Positions 8,595-16,809 of a stretch of DNA of 64,000 nt are shown in pieces; within the stretch, counting starts at the first letter, position 1; each line of letters opens with the position of its first letter. Under the pieces are notes generated by a model. That model was not told where the DNA came from and did no database searches. It was given only the letters and a program-made list of their open reading frames with translations. The DNA is taken from positions 62,001 to 126,000 of the forward strand of contig CAVTGV010000005.1 of assembly GCA_963734365.1 (NCBI GenBank). The letters run 5' to 3'. A program made the position numbers and the translations under genes. The DNA is from JACVRW01 sp963734365. Lineage in GTDB: Bacteria; Actinomycetota; Thermoleophilia; Solirubrobacterales; Thermoleophilaceae.

Positions 8595-9793
8595 CGCGGA
8601 ACGCCGTCATAACCGGAGTAGGCGCGGTCACGCCCCTGGGCGTCGGCGCCCGCACCCTGCACGAGCGCTGGAGCGCCGGGGTGTCCGGGATCGAGGACGG
8701 CTACGGCCGTGCCACGGAGTTCGAGCCCAAGGAGCACCTCTCGGTCAAGGAGGTGCGCCGCTCGGATCGCTTCACCCAGTTCGCTCTCGCCGCCGCCAAG
8801 GAGGCGCTGGAGGACGCGGGCTGGGAGGACGGGCCGCCCGGCGACCCGGACCGCAGCGCGTGCGTCATCGGCACGGGCATCGGCGGGATCGGGACCCTCG
8901 AGAGCCAGCACATCGTGCTGCGCGAGGACGGGGCTCAGAAGATCTCGCCGCTGTCGATCCCGCTGCTGATGGCCAACGCCGCCTCGGGCGTCGTGGCCAT
9001 GAAGTACGACCTGCGCGGACAGTCCTACGGGACGGTCTCGGCCTGCGCGGCCGGCGCGCATGCGATCGGCACCGCCGAGCGGATGATCCGCTACGGGGAC
9101 GCCGACCGGGTGGTCACCGGCGGCAGCGAGGCGGCCATCACGCCGCTCGCCACCGCCGCCTTCGACCGCATGGACGCGCTGTCGGACAGCGGAGTGTCGC
9201 GCCCGTTCGACCGTCGCCGCGACGGCTTCGTGATGGGCGAGGGCGCGGGCGTGCTCGTGCTCGAGGAGGAGGAGGCCGCGAAGGAGCGCGGTGCACGCAT
9301 CCTCGGCTACCTGCGCGGATACGCGTCGACCTCTGACGCCCACCACCTCACGGCGCCGGAGCCGAGCGGCCGCGGAGCCTCCAAGGCGATCGAGCTGGCC
9401 CTCGAGGACGCCGGGATCGAGGCTGGGGACGTGATCTACGTGAACGCGCACGGCACCTCGACGCCGCTCAACGATCGTGCCGAGACCAACGCGATCAAGG
9501 CCGCGCTCGGCGACGAGCTCGCCGGGAAGGTCCCGGTGAGCTCGACCAAGTCGGCCATCGGGCATCTGCTCGGCGCCGCAGGTGCGGTGGAGGCCATCGC
9601 CACGCTGCTGGCACTGCGCGACCGCATCGCGCCGCCGACCCTGAACTACGAGGAGCCCGACGAGGGGCTCGACCTGGACTACGTACCCAACGAGGCGCGC
9701 CCGCTGCAGAACGGCGACGCGCGCGCTCTCGGGATCTCGAACGCATTCGGTTTTGGAGGCCATAACGCCGTGCTCTGCTTGGAGGCTTCATGA
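8591..9793 (+). CDS. fabF: Beta-ketoacyl-ACP synthase II
   Basis: FabF elongates acyl-ACP with malonyl-ACP. The 400-residue thiolase-fold protein has the nucleophile Cys152 in VSACAAGAHAIG, a first active-site His in NAHGTSTPLND, the KSAIGHLLGAAG segment with the second His, and the ISNAFGFGGHNA C-terminal loop. Its stop overlaps the following carboxyltransferase start (ATGA), continuing the operon. Confidence 0.95.
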   Translation: MTRNAVITGVGAVTPLGVGARTLHERWSAGVSGIEDGYGRATEFEPKEHLSVKEVRRSDRFTQFALAAAKEALEDAGWEDGPPGDPDRSACVIGTGIGGIGTLESQHIVLREDGAQKISPLSIPLLMANAASGVVAMKYDLRGQSYGTVSACAAGAHAIGTAERMIRYGDADRVVTGGSEAAITPLATAAFDRMDALSDSGVSRPFDRRRDGFVMGEGAGVLVLEEEEAAKERGARILGYLRGYASTSDAHHLTAPEPSGRGASKAIELALEDAGIEAGDVIYVNAHGTSTPLNDRAETNAIKAALGDELAGKVPVSSTKSAIGHLLGAAGAVEAIATLLALRDRIAPPTLNYEEPDEGLDLDYVPNEARPLQNGDARALGISNAFGFGGHNAVLCLEAS

Positions 9794-11277
9794 GCGCACT
9801 CGCTGAGAGGACTGCTACGACCCGGCACGACGCCGCGGCCGTAGTCGACGAGCCACGCACGCTGACGGCGTATGAGCGTCTGGAGGCGCTCTGCGACCCC
9901 GGCTCCCTGCACGTGATTCGCTCGACCGTGCTCCCGCAGCGCGAGTCGAAGCGGGTCAAGCCGGGCGACGGAGTGGTGGGCGCCGCGGGCACCGTGGCCG
10001 GCCGTCCCGTTTACTGCTACGCCCAGGATCAGACATTCGTGGGCGGCTCGCTCGGCGAGGCCCACGCGGACACGATCGTGCGCGTGATGCAGCTGGCCGG
10101 CCGTGCCGGCGTGCCGGTGATCGGCTTCGTCGCCTCGGGCGGCGCTCGCATGGACGACGGCATCGCCGCCCTGGGCGGCTACGGCCGCATCTTCCGCGAG
10201 AGCGTCCGTCTGTCCGGCCGCGTGCCGCAGATCTCGATCATCACCGGGGTGTCGGCCGGCGGCGGCGCGTACTCGCCCGCGCTCACCGACTTCGTGATCA
10301 TGACCGAGCAGTCCGCGATGTTCCTGACCGGTCCGGGCGTGGTCAAGGAGGTCATGGGCGAGGACGTGGACGCCGTGGAGCTCGGCGGCCCGCGGGTGCA
10401 CTCGAAGAACGGCGTGTGCCAGTTCGTGGCCGAGGACGACGTGGACGCCGCGCGGCTGACCCGCGACCTGCTCGCCCATCTTCCCCAGAAGGCCGGCGAC
10501 GAACTGCCGCACGGCGGTCCGGCGATGGTGCCCTCGGTGGATCCGTCGACGTTCGTGCCCGAGTCACAGCGCTCGGTCTACGACGTGCGCGACGTGATCC
10601 GGGCCGTGGTGGACGACGGCGCCATCCTCGAGATGTCCGAGCGCTGGGCGCGCAACATGGTCACCGGGTTCTGCCGCATCGATGGGCGCCCGGTTGGGGT
10701 TATCGCCAACCAGCCCTGGTACCTGGGAGGTGTGATCGACGCTGACGCCTCGCAGAAGGCCGCCAAGTTCGTGCGCATCTGCAACTCCTACGGACTGCCG
10801 CTCGTTGTATTGGTAGACACCCCCGGTTACCTGCCCGGCACCAAGCAGGAGGGCCTTGGCGTTATCCGTCAGGGCGCCAAGCTGCTGCACGCCTTCGCCG
10901 AGGCTGTGGTGCCGAAGGTGACGGTGGTGCTCCGAAAGGCCTATGGCGGCGCATACATCACCATGAACTCCAAGGATCTCGGAGCCGACCTCGCTCTGGC
11001 CTGGCCCGACGCCGAGATCGGGATCATGGGGCCCAAGCAGGCCGTGAAGATCGTCAACAGGCGCGACATCGCGGCGGCCGACGATCCGGAGGCCGAGCGT
11101 GACCGCCTGGCCGCCGACTACGCCGACGGCCACGTGAACGCCGAGGTGGCGGCCAGCGGAGGTCACATCGACGAGCTGATCGAGCCGGCTGACACCCGCC
11201 GCCGCCTGGCGGGCGCTCTGGCCGCCCTCTCGCACGGATGCGAGTACGGCAACGGTGGAGGGAACATCCCGCTGTGA
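9790..11277 (+). CDS. accD: Acyl-CoA carboxylase carboxyltransferase (PCCB/AccD type)
   Basis: The 495-residue protein has the two crotonase-like halves of a fused alpha/beta carboxyltransferase: an N-terminal half with FVASGGARMDDG and ITGVSAGGGAYSPAL, and a C-terminal half with FVRICNSYGLPLVVLVDTPG and KAYGGAYITMNSK. This architecture is used by actinobacterial acetyl/propionyl-CoA carboxylases (AccD/PccB), which work with a separate biotin carboxylase subunit not found in this window. Its position directly after fabF points to malonyl-CoA supply for FAS-II. It overlaps both neighbours by four bases. Confidence 0.9.
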   Translation: MSALAERTATTRHDAAAVVDEPRTLTAYERLEALCDPGSLHVIRSTVLPQRESKRVKPGDGVVGAAGTVAGRPVYCYAQDQTFVGGSLGEAHADTIVRVMQLAGRAGVPVIGFVASGGARMDDGIAALGGYGRIFRESVRLSGRVPQISIITGVSAGGGAYSPALTDFVIMTEQSAMFLTGPGVVKEVMGEDVDAVELGGPRVHSKNGVCQFVAEDDVDAARLTRDLLAHLPQKAGDELPHGGPAMVPSVDPSTFVPESQRSVYDVRDVIRAVVDDGAILEMSERWARNMVTGFCRIDGRPVGVIANQPWYLGGVIDADASQKAAKFVRICNSYGLPLVVLVDTPGYLPGTKQEGLGVIRQGAKLLHAFAEAVVPKVTVVLRKAYGGAYITMNSKDLGADLALAWPDAEIGIMGPKQAVKIVNRRDIAAADDPEAERDRLAADYADGHVNAEVAASGGHIDELIEPADTRRRLAGALAALSHGCEYGNGGGNIPL

Positions 11278-11912
11278 CCGTCTACGTCGCCATGGGTGAC
11301 AGCTTCACGGCCGGTCTCGATCCGGACGAGCCGCGCTGGCCGGACGTGATCGCGCGCGAGCTGGGCCCGAATGTGCGCTACGAGAACCTCGCCGTGGTGG
11401 GAGCCACGAGCGTGGACGTGGAGCGCTATCAGCTGAGCCGGGCCATCGAGCTCGAGCCGGATCTGATCACACTGGTCTGCGGCGCCAACGACGTGCTGGC
11501 GTCCACGCGGCCCGACGCCGGCGAATACGCCCGGCGGCTGGCGGGCATGTTCCGCCGCCTGCGCCGCGAGGCCCCCGATGCCGAGATCATGTCGGCCACC
11601 TATCCGGACATCTCGCGCTTCCTCGATCTGCGCCCGCGCTCGCGGGCCAGGGTCGAGAAGGGGATGGAGGTGTTCAACGCGGCGGCGCGCAAGGTCGCTC
11701 TCAGCCACGGTGTGGTGCTGCTCGAGGGCTTCGACCACCCCGCCGCCCAGGAGCGCTCGACGTTCGGCGAGGACGGCTTCCATCCCTCCGAGGAGGGCCA
11801 CATGCGGGCCGCGCGCGAGTTCATGCGCGCGCTTCGCGAGCGAATGGGCGGGCGCCAGTGGAGGCGCGGGTCGAGGGAGGTCCGCGCTCCGAAGGAGGTG
11901 CCGTCGGCATGA
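11274..11912 (+). CDS. SGNH/GDSL-family hydrolase
   Basis: The 212-residue protein has the SGNH blocks: the nucleophile Ser in VAMGDSFTAGL (about residue 9), a Gly block around VVGATS, the Asn in CGANDVL, and the catalytic Asp/His in DGFHPSEEGH near residue 175. No signal peptide is visible, so it is likely a cytosolic esterase or thioesterase. Being inside the fatty-acid operon (GTGA overlap with the carboxyltransferase, ATGA with the MaoC gene), it could act on acyl thioesters or acyl esters; this is inference from position. Confidence 0.85.
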   Translation: MTVYVAMGDSFTAGLDPDEPRWPDVIARELGPNVRYENLAVVGATSVDVERYQLSRAIELEPDLITLVCGANDVLASTRPDAGEYARRLAGMFRRLRREAPDAEIMSATYPDISRFLDLRPRSRARVEKGMEVFNAAARKVALSHGVVLLEGFDHPAAQERSTFGEDGFHPSEEGHMRAAREFMRALRERMGGRQWRRGSREVRAPKEVPSA

Positions 11913-12397
11913 CCACGTTCGAGAAGGACTTCGACGCCCTGACGGTGGGCGAGAGCTACGTCACGCGCGGGCGCACGATCGGCGAGGCGGACATCACCGC
12001 CTTCGCGACTCTCACCGGCGACACCCATCCCCAGCACACCGACGCCGAGTGGGCGGCGGGCAGCCGCTTCGGCGAGCGCATCGCCCACGGCCTGCTGGTG
12101 ATCTCGTACGCCTCGGGGCTGATGCCGTTCGATCCCGAGCGCATCGTGGCGCTGCGGCGCGTGGGTGACGCGGTGTTCAAGCAGCCCGTGAAGATCGGCG
12201 ACACGCTCCATGTCGAGGGGCGCATCACGGGCAAGACGGAGCTCGACGAGAGCCACGGCCTCGTGGAGACACGCTGGCGAGTGGTCAACCAGCGCGAGCG
12301 TCTGGTGGCGCTCACCACCGTCGAGCTCGTCTGGCGACGTGACAGCATGCCGCGCGTGGAAGAGACGCGCGCGGACGCCGAACCCGTCCTGATCTGA
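11909..12397 (+). CDS. MaoC-like (R)-hydratase, likely FAS-II dehydratase
   Basis: The 162-residue protein is a single hot-dog domain with the hydratase-2 motif around ITAFATLTGDTHPQHTD (catalytic Asp and His) and FGERIAHGLLVISY. MaoC enzymes add or remove water from (R)-3-hydroxyacyl thioesters. No FabZ or FabA is present in the operon, whereas condensing enzymes, reductases, ACP and enoyl reductase are, so this protein is the best candidate for the 3-hydroxyacyl-ACP dehydratase, by analogy with mycobacterial HadAB. It overlaps the upstream hydrolase by four bases and fabI by one base. Confidence 0.86.
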   Translation: MTTFEKDFDALTVGESYVTRGRTIGEADITAFATLTGDTHPQHTDAEWAAGSRFGERIAHGLLVISYASGLMPFDPERIVALRRVGDAVFKQPVKIGDTLHVEGRITGKTELDESHGLVETRWRVVNQRERLVALTTVELVWRRDSMPRVEETRADAEPVLI

Positions 12398-13962
12398 TGC
12401 TCAAAGGCAAGCGCCTCCTGATCACGGGGGTGCTCACCAAGGGCAGCATCGCCTACGCGGTTGCCGAGCGCGCGCAGCAGGAGGGCGCCGAGATCGTGCT
12501 CACCGGCTTCGGCCGAACCCGCCGCATGACCGAGCGGGCGGCCGCCCGCCTGCCCGACCCGCCCGACGTGCTGGAGCTCGACGTGAACAGCGCGGATGAC
12601 TTCGCCGCCCTCTCAACCGAGCTCGAGTCCCGCTGGGGCGGCCTCGACGGCGCGCTGCACGCAATCGCGTTCGCCCCCGGCGACGCCCTGGGTGGCAAGT
12701 TCATGAGCGCGCCGCCGGAGTCAGCCGAGGTGGCCTTCCGCACCAGCGCGTACTCGTTCAAGGCGCTGGCCGAGACCGTGGCGCCGCTGATGGACGGGGG
12801 CGGCTCGCTCGTCGGGATGGACTTCGACGCCTCAGTCGCCTGGCCGGTGTACGACTGGATGGGCGTGGCCAAGGCGGCGCTCGAGTCCGTGTCGCGCTAT
12901 CTGGCTCGCGATCTGGGCTCCTCAGGTGTGCGGGTGAACTTGGTCTCCGCGGGGCCGGTGGACACCCCGGCCGCGGGTGGCATTCCGGGCTTCGACGAGC
13001 TGGCGTCGCTGTGGGAAAAGCAGGCACCCATGGGGTGGGACACCGGTGATCCCTCGGCCGTTGCCGATGCCGTTCTCTTTTTGTTGTCCGATTGGTCGCG
13101 GGCCGTGTCGGGCGAGATCCTGCACGTGGACGGCGGCTTTCACGCGATGGGCGCCCCGCTGCGCGAGTTCGTGACGGGCGATAATCGCCCGGCTGTGCTG
13201 CTCGCGATCGACGTCGGCAACACCCAGACCCACGTGGGCATGTTCCGCGAGGACGAGCTCGTGGAGCACTGGCGCTTCGCCACCACGCGCTTCGCCACCG
13301 CCGACGAGCTGGCCACCGTGCTGGCCGGCCTGCTCGGACTGCGCGACATGCGCCTGGCCGATGTGGACGCCGTGATGGTCTCGTCGGTGGTGCCCACGCT
13401 CGCGCACGAGTTCGAGGAGGTGATCGCGCGCTACTTCTCCGGTCGGGGAGCCCTGGTGGGCTCCTCCCTGAAGACCGGGATGCCGATTCGCATCGATCGC
13501 CCGCAGGAGCTCGGCGCCGACCGGCTCGCCAACGCGATTGCGGCCTACGACCGCGTCGGCGACGCCTGCATCGCCGTCGACTTCGGCACGGCGATCAACT
13601 ACGACGTCGTGTCCTCCGCCGGCGAGTACCTCGGAGGCGTGATCTCACCCGGCATCGAGATCTCCCTGGAAGCCCTCGCGGCTCGCGCCGCGCGGCTGCC
13701 GCGCGTGGAGATCGAGCGACCCAAGCACGCGATCGGCAAGGGCACCGAGGAGGCGATCCAATCCGGGGTGGTCTACGGCTACGCCGGCCAGGTGGACGGA
13801 ATCCTCGGCCGCCTGCGAGAGGAGCTCGGTCAGGAGGCCACGGCGATCGCCACCGGCGGCTACGCAGCGGCCATCACTCCCTTCTGCGACCAGGTGGACG
13901 AGGTCGACGACCTGTTGACCCTGAAGGGGCTGAAGCTCATCTGGGAACGAAACCGAGGCTGA
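12397..13962 (+). CDS. fabI: Enoyl-ACP reductase fused in frame to type III pantothenate kinase
   Basis: One open frame of 521 codons holds two enzymes. Residues 1 to about 251 are FabI: the NAD-binding GVLTKGSIAYAVAE segment, catalytic Tyr152 and Lys159 in YDWMGVAKAAL, and the usual C-terminal end HVDGGFHAMGA. About 15 residues later, from residue 267, comes CoaX: the ASKHA phosphate motif AIDVGNTQTHVG, GADRLANAIAAYD and AVDFGTAINYDVV. FabI reduces enoyl-ACP; CoaX phosphorylates pantothenate in CoA synthesis. No stop codon lies between them. Either this is a real bifunctional protein, or fabI has lost its stop, perhaps by a one-base error, and coaX starts at the GTG at 13195. It ends the FAS-II operon. 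Confidence 0.88.
   Translation: MLKGKRLLITGVLTKGSIAYAVAERAQQEGAEIVLTGFGRTRRMTERAAARLPDPPDVLELDVNSADDFAALSTELESRWGGLDGALHAIAFAPGDALGGKFMSAPPESAEVAFRTSAYSFKALAETVAPLMDGGGSLVGMDFDASVAWPVYDWMGVAKAALESVSRYLARDLGSSGVRVNLVSAGPVDTPAAGGIPGFDELASLWEKQAPMGWDTGDPSAVADAVLFLLSDWSRAVSGEILHVDGGFHAMGAPLREFVTGDNRPAVLLAIDVGNTQTHVGMFREDELVEHWRFATTRFATADELATVLAGLLGLRDMRLADVDAVMVSSVVPTLAHEFEEVIARYFSGRGALVGSSLKTGMPIRIDRPQELGADRLANAIAAYDRVGDACIAVDFGTAINYDVVSSAGEYLGGVISPGIEISLEALAARAARLPRVEIERPKHAIGKGTEEAIQSGVVYGYAGQVDGILGRLREELGQEATAIATGGYAAAITPFCDQVDEVDDLLTLKGLKLIWERNRG
13175..13191. repeat. Perfect 17-bp palindrome at the fabI-coaX junction
   Basis: CGGGCGATAATCGCCCG has two perfect 8-bp arms around a central A. 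It lies between the FabI and CoaX parts, just before the possible coaX GTG. It could be an operator for an internal promoter, a hairpin that limits coupling, or chance in coding DNA. Confidence 0.4.
13195..13962 (+). other. coaX: Type III pantothenate kinase part of the fabI-coaX frame (possible separate start)
   Basis: If coaX is translated alone it would start at the GTG at 13195, giving 255 residues, the usual CoaX length, and beginning directly with the LLAIDVGNTQ phosphate-binding motif. No convincing Shine-Dalgarno sequence precedes this GTG; instead a perfect 17-bp palindrome ends four bases upstream. This entry covers the same bases as the second half of the fused frame. Confidence 0.6.
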
Positions 13963-14014
13963 GTCGTAACGCAGAGGTGCTGAGGCGTCGCGCGCCCTGC
14001 GCCACGATGGGGCG

Positions 14015-14989
14015 GTGGCCCGACCAACGAAGCACGCGAGCTACGTTGAGCCCCCATATGGGGCCGAACGTGACGAGCCTGGCTGGGACTCGGCGATTGC
14101 CCGGATCGCCGACCGACAGCACGGTTTCGTAGAGCGGAGTCAGCTCCTCCAGCTCGGGATGGGCCGCCGGGCGATCGGGCACCGGATCGAAGCCGAACGG
14201 CTGCATCCGCACCACCGCGGCGTCTACGGGGTGGGCCACCGCGTGGTCACGAAGGAGGGCCGCTGGATGGCGGCGGTCCTCGCCGCCGGCCCCGGAGCCG
14301 TGCTGAGCCACCGCTCCGCGGCGGAGTTGTGGGGCCTCAAGCCCGGGCAAACCGCACCGATCGAGATCACAGCCGAGCGACGACGACGCACCCGACCGGG
14401 CCTGGCCCCTCATTGCTCGCGGTTGCCGTCCGACGAGGTCACCGTCCACCAGGGGATCCCCACCACCACCGTCCCGCGAACCATCCTCGACCAGGCCGCC
14501 ACAGCGACGACCCGCCAGGTCGAGCGAATGATCAACGAAGCCGACGTCCAGCACCTATGGGACCGCCTTTCCCTCGACGATCTCCTCGACCGTTATCCGC
14601 GGCGCGCCGGTTCGGCCGCGGTCAGGGCCGCGCTCCGGGATCGGCGCGCGCACGCGACGGTCACCCGGAGCGAGCTCGAGGAGATGTTCATCGAGCTCGT
14701 GGACGGTCTCGGCTTGCCACGGCCCGAGTGCAACGTGCCGCTGAGCGTTGGTGGCACCCTCTTCGAGGCCGACTGCGTATGGCGTAGCGAACGCCTCGTG
14801 GTCGAGCTGGACGGTCGCCGCTTTCACGACACACGCCCGGCATTCGAGTCCGACCGCGAGCGTGACCGCCGCCTGAGTGTCGCGGGCTGGCGACCGATCA
14901 GGGTCACCTACCGGATGCTCAGCACGAGCCGGGGCCGATTGGCCGCAGATCTGCAACACCTGTTGGGCGCGGATCCGTCGCGGTACTAG
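14015..14989 (+). CDS. AbiEi-type N-terminal domain plus DUF559/Vsr-like nuclease domain
   Basis: The 324-residue protein starts with an AbiEi-like winged-helix region (IARIADRQHGFVERSQLLQL, then HRGVYGVGH and LSHRSAAELWGL, about residues 25-120). It ends with a DUF559-type PD-(D/E)XK-like domain (FEADCVWRSERLVVELDGRR and a late VTYRML strand, about 235-310). Such proteins are common as single genes in actinobacteria and are often labelled as type IV antitoxin-like, but no toxin partner (AbiEii) is beside it here. Function is unknown; the acidic residues in the C-terminal domain are consistent with a nuclease fold. Its base composition is slightly less GC-rich than its neighbours and it interrupts housekeeping genes, so acquisition by transfer is possible. 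The start is a GTG. Confidence 0.75.
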   Translation: MARPTKHASYVEPPYGAERDEPGWDSAIARIADRQHGFVERSQLLQLGMGRRAIGHRIEAERLHPHHRGVYGVGHRVVTKEGRWMAAVLAAGPGAVLSHRSAAELWGLKPGQTAPIEITAERRRRTRPGLAPHCSRLPSDEVTVHQGIPTTTVPRTILDQAATATTRQVERMINEADVQHLWDRLSLDDLLDRYPRRAGSAAVRAALRDRRAHATVTRSELEEMFIELVDGLGLPRPECNVPLSVGGTLFEADCVWRSERLVVELDGRRFHDTRPAFESDRERDRRLSVAGWRPIRVTYRMLSTSRGRLAADLQHLLGADPSRY

Positions 14990-15192
14990 CTCAGCGAGAT
15001 CTCGCCCTCGATCACGATCGGCTCGGGCAGGCCCTCGACGGTGACGGTCGCCCGCGCGGGCAGGCGCTCGTCTCCGCTGAGGCGGCCCGCGTCGATCTGT
15101 TCGCGTACCCCCTGCTCGATCTCGCGCTGTGACGTGACGCCCAGCTGCTTCAGGAACCGGCGTGTCGACAGGTTGAAGGCCTCCTCGTCCAT
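14986..15192 (-). CDS. DUF6494-like small protein
   Basis: The 68-residue protein matches my recollection of the DUF6494 family: an N-terminal EEAFNLSTRRFLKQLGVTSQ segment, a central REIEQGVREQI helix and a C-terminal strand pair ending IVIEGEISLS. No function is established that I know of. It is transcribed away from dus and overlaps the end of the DUF559 gene by four bases in convergent orientation. Confidence 0.75.
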   Translation of the reverse strand: MDEEAFNLSTRRFLKQLGVTSQREIEQGVREQIDAGRLSGDERLPARATVTVEGLPEPIVIEGEISLS

Positions 15193-15208
15193 GCCCGCAG
15201 GCTACCCG

Positions 15209-15220
15209 GGTAGCGCTACC
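15209..15220. promoter_or_regulatory. 12-bp perfect palindrome in the DUF6494/dus divergent gap
   Basis: GGTAGCGCTACC is a perfect palindrome in the 39-base region between the divergent starts of the DUF6494 gene and dus. It could be an operator for either promoter. No clear -35/-10 pair is visible. Confidence 0.3.
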
Positions 15221-15231
15221 GTTACCCGACC

Positions 15232-16221
15232 GTGCCCCAGCTCACCGACCCCTGGACCCTCGGCGGCGTGGAGCTCGCCAACCGCGTGGTGCTCGCGCCG
15301 TTGGCGGGTATCGGCAACTGGTTCGTGCGTCTTCAGGCCAAGCGCTACGGGGCGGGCCTGGTGGTCTCCGAGATGGTGTCGAGCTTCGGACTCGCCCACG
15401 GCAACGAGCGGACGGTGCGCGAGTTCCTGCGCATCCATCCCGACGAGCACCCGGTGTCCATGCAGCTCTTCGGCCACGACCCCGACGTGATGCGCGAGGC
15501 CGCGGCGATGGTGGCCGAGGCCGGGGCGGAATTGATCGACCTCAACATGGGCTGTCCCGTGCGCAAGGTCATGAAGACCGGAGCGGGGTCGGCTCTTCTC
15601 GAGGACCAGGACCGGGCGGTGGCGCTGGCCCGCGCGGCCCACGAGGGCAGCGGTCTCCCGGTGACGGTCAAGCTGCGTCCCGGGCTCACGCCCGGAGGCC
15701 GCGAAGGGGTCACGCTGGCCCGGCGGCTTGCCGCGGAGGCGGGCGTGGCCGGGATCGCCTTTCATCCGCGCCACGCCTCCCAGCAGCACTCCGGCTCGCC
15801 GGACTATGCGCTGGCACGCGAGCTGGTCGAGTCGCTCGAGGTGCCGGTGATCCTCTCCGGCGGCCTGTCGAGCGAGGAGCGAGTGATCCGGGCCTTCGAC
15901 GAGAGCGGCGCGGCCGCGGTGATGCTGGCGCGCGGCTCGCTCGGCAATCCCTGGCTCTTCGGAAGACTGCTCGAGACCTACGACGGCGAGCCCTCGCCCC
16001 GCGAGGTGGCCGCCGAGCTCGACTGGGTGATCGAGTGCGCCGAGGATCACCTCGGCAGCGAGCGGGCGGGCCGCTATCTGCGCAAGTTCTACCCCTGGTA
16101 CGCGGAGCGTCTCGGCCTCACGAGGCGCGAGCGCGAGCCGCTCGTCACGCCCCCGACCACGGCCCACGCACGCGAGATCTGGAGCCGGGTTGCGGCAGCC
16201 GAGACACCGCTCGCGGCCTGA
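15232..16221 (+). CDS. dus: tRNA-dihydrouridine synthase
   Basis: This FMN- and NADPH-dependent enzyme reduces uridine in tRNA D-loops. The 329-residue protein has the LAPLAGIGNWFVR N-terminal flavin segment, the catalytic Cys108 in IDLNMGCPVRKV, the VTVKLRPG strand and the C-terminal phosphate-binding EESGAAAVMLARGSLGNPWL-type region (here DESGAAAVMLARG). The GTG start follows the palindromic divergent gap. Which Dus subfamily it belongs to is not certain; length and motifs fit DusB-like bacterial enzymes. Confidence 0.93.
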   Translation: MPQLTDPWTLGGVELANRVVLAPLAGIGNWFVRLQAKRYGAGLVVSEMVSSFGLAHGNERTVREFLRIHPDEHPVSMQLFGHDPDVMREAAAMVAEAGAELIDLNMGCPVRKVMKTGAGSALLEDQDRAVALARAAHEGSGLPVTVKLRPGLTPGGREGVTLARRLAAEAGVAGIAFHPRHASQQHSGSPDYALARELVESLEVPVILSGGLSSEERVIRAFDESGAAAVMLARGSLGNPWLFGRLLETYDGEPSPREVAAELDWVIECAEDHLGSERAGRYLRKFYPWYAERLGLTRREREPLVTPPTTAHAREIWSRVAAAETPLAA

Positions 16222-16299
16222 TCGATAGCCCCTGGGCGACCGCATTACCCCTTGCTAGACTGCGCCGTCCCTCCGGCGTCCTAGACGGGGGGTTTTTCT

Positions 16300-16782
16300 A
16301 TGGCGATGGCACGAGACACAGTTCTCACCCCCGAGGGCCTCGAGGAGCTGAAGAACCGCATCACCTACCTGCGCGGCGAGCGCCGGCGCGAGGTGGCTGA
16401 GCGGATCAAGGAGGCTCGCGAGTTCGGTGACATCTCCGAGAACTCCGAGTACGACGACGCCAAGAACGAGCAGGCCATGCTCGAGAAGCAGATCTCGGAC
16501 CTCGAGGAACGGCTTGCCAGCGCCCGGGTGATCGACTCCAAGTCGGTCGACACCGACGTCGTCGGCGTGGGCGCCACCGTCCACGTGAAGGACCAGAAGA
16601 CCGAGAAGTCGACGAAGTTCAAGCTGGTCGGCTCCGCCGAGGCCGACCCCTCGAACAGCAAGCTCTCCAACGAGTCGCCCGTCGGCAAGGCCCTCCTCGG
16701 GCACAAGCGCGGCGAGACCGTCACGGTCCCCGTGCCACGCGGTCCCGCCCGCAAGCTCAAGATCACCAAGATCGAGCGCTAG
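16300..16782 (+). CDS. greA: Transcript cleavage factor GreA
   Basis: GreA rescues backtracked RNA polymerase by stimulating RNA cleavage. The 160-residue protein has the N-terminal coiled coil with the tip acidic pair in GDISENSEYDDAKNEQ (near residues 42-57), and a C-terminal FKBP-like domain with SPVGKALLGHKRGETVTV. A run of six G seven bases before the first ATG can serve as ribosome binding site; a second ATG two codons later is possible. A TAGACT element at 16256-16261 is a candidate -10. Confidence 0.96.
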   Translation: MAMARDTVLTPEGLEELKNRITYLRGERRREVAERIKEAREFGDISENSEYDDAKNEQAMLEKQISDLEERLASARVIDSKSVDTDVVGVGATVHVKDQKTEKSTKFKLVGSAEADPSNSKLSNESPVGKALLGHKRGETVTVPVPRGPARKLKITKIER

Positions 16783-16809
16783 CTCGGCCCGCTAGTAGGT
16801 TCCCCTACC

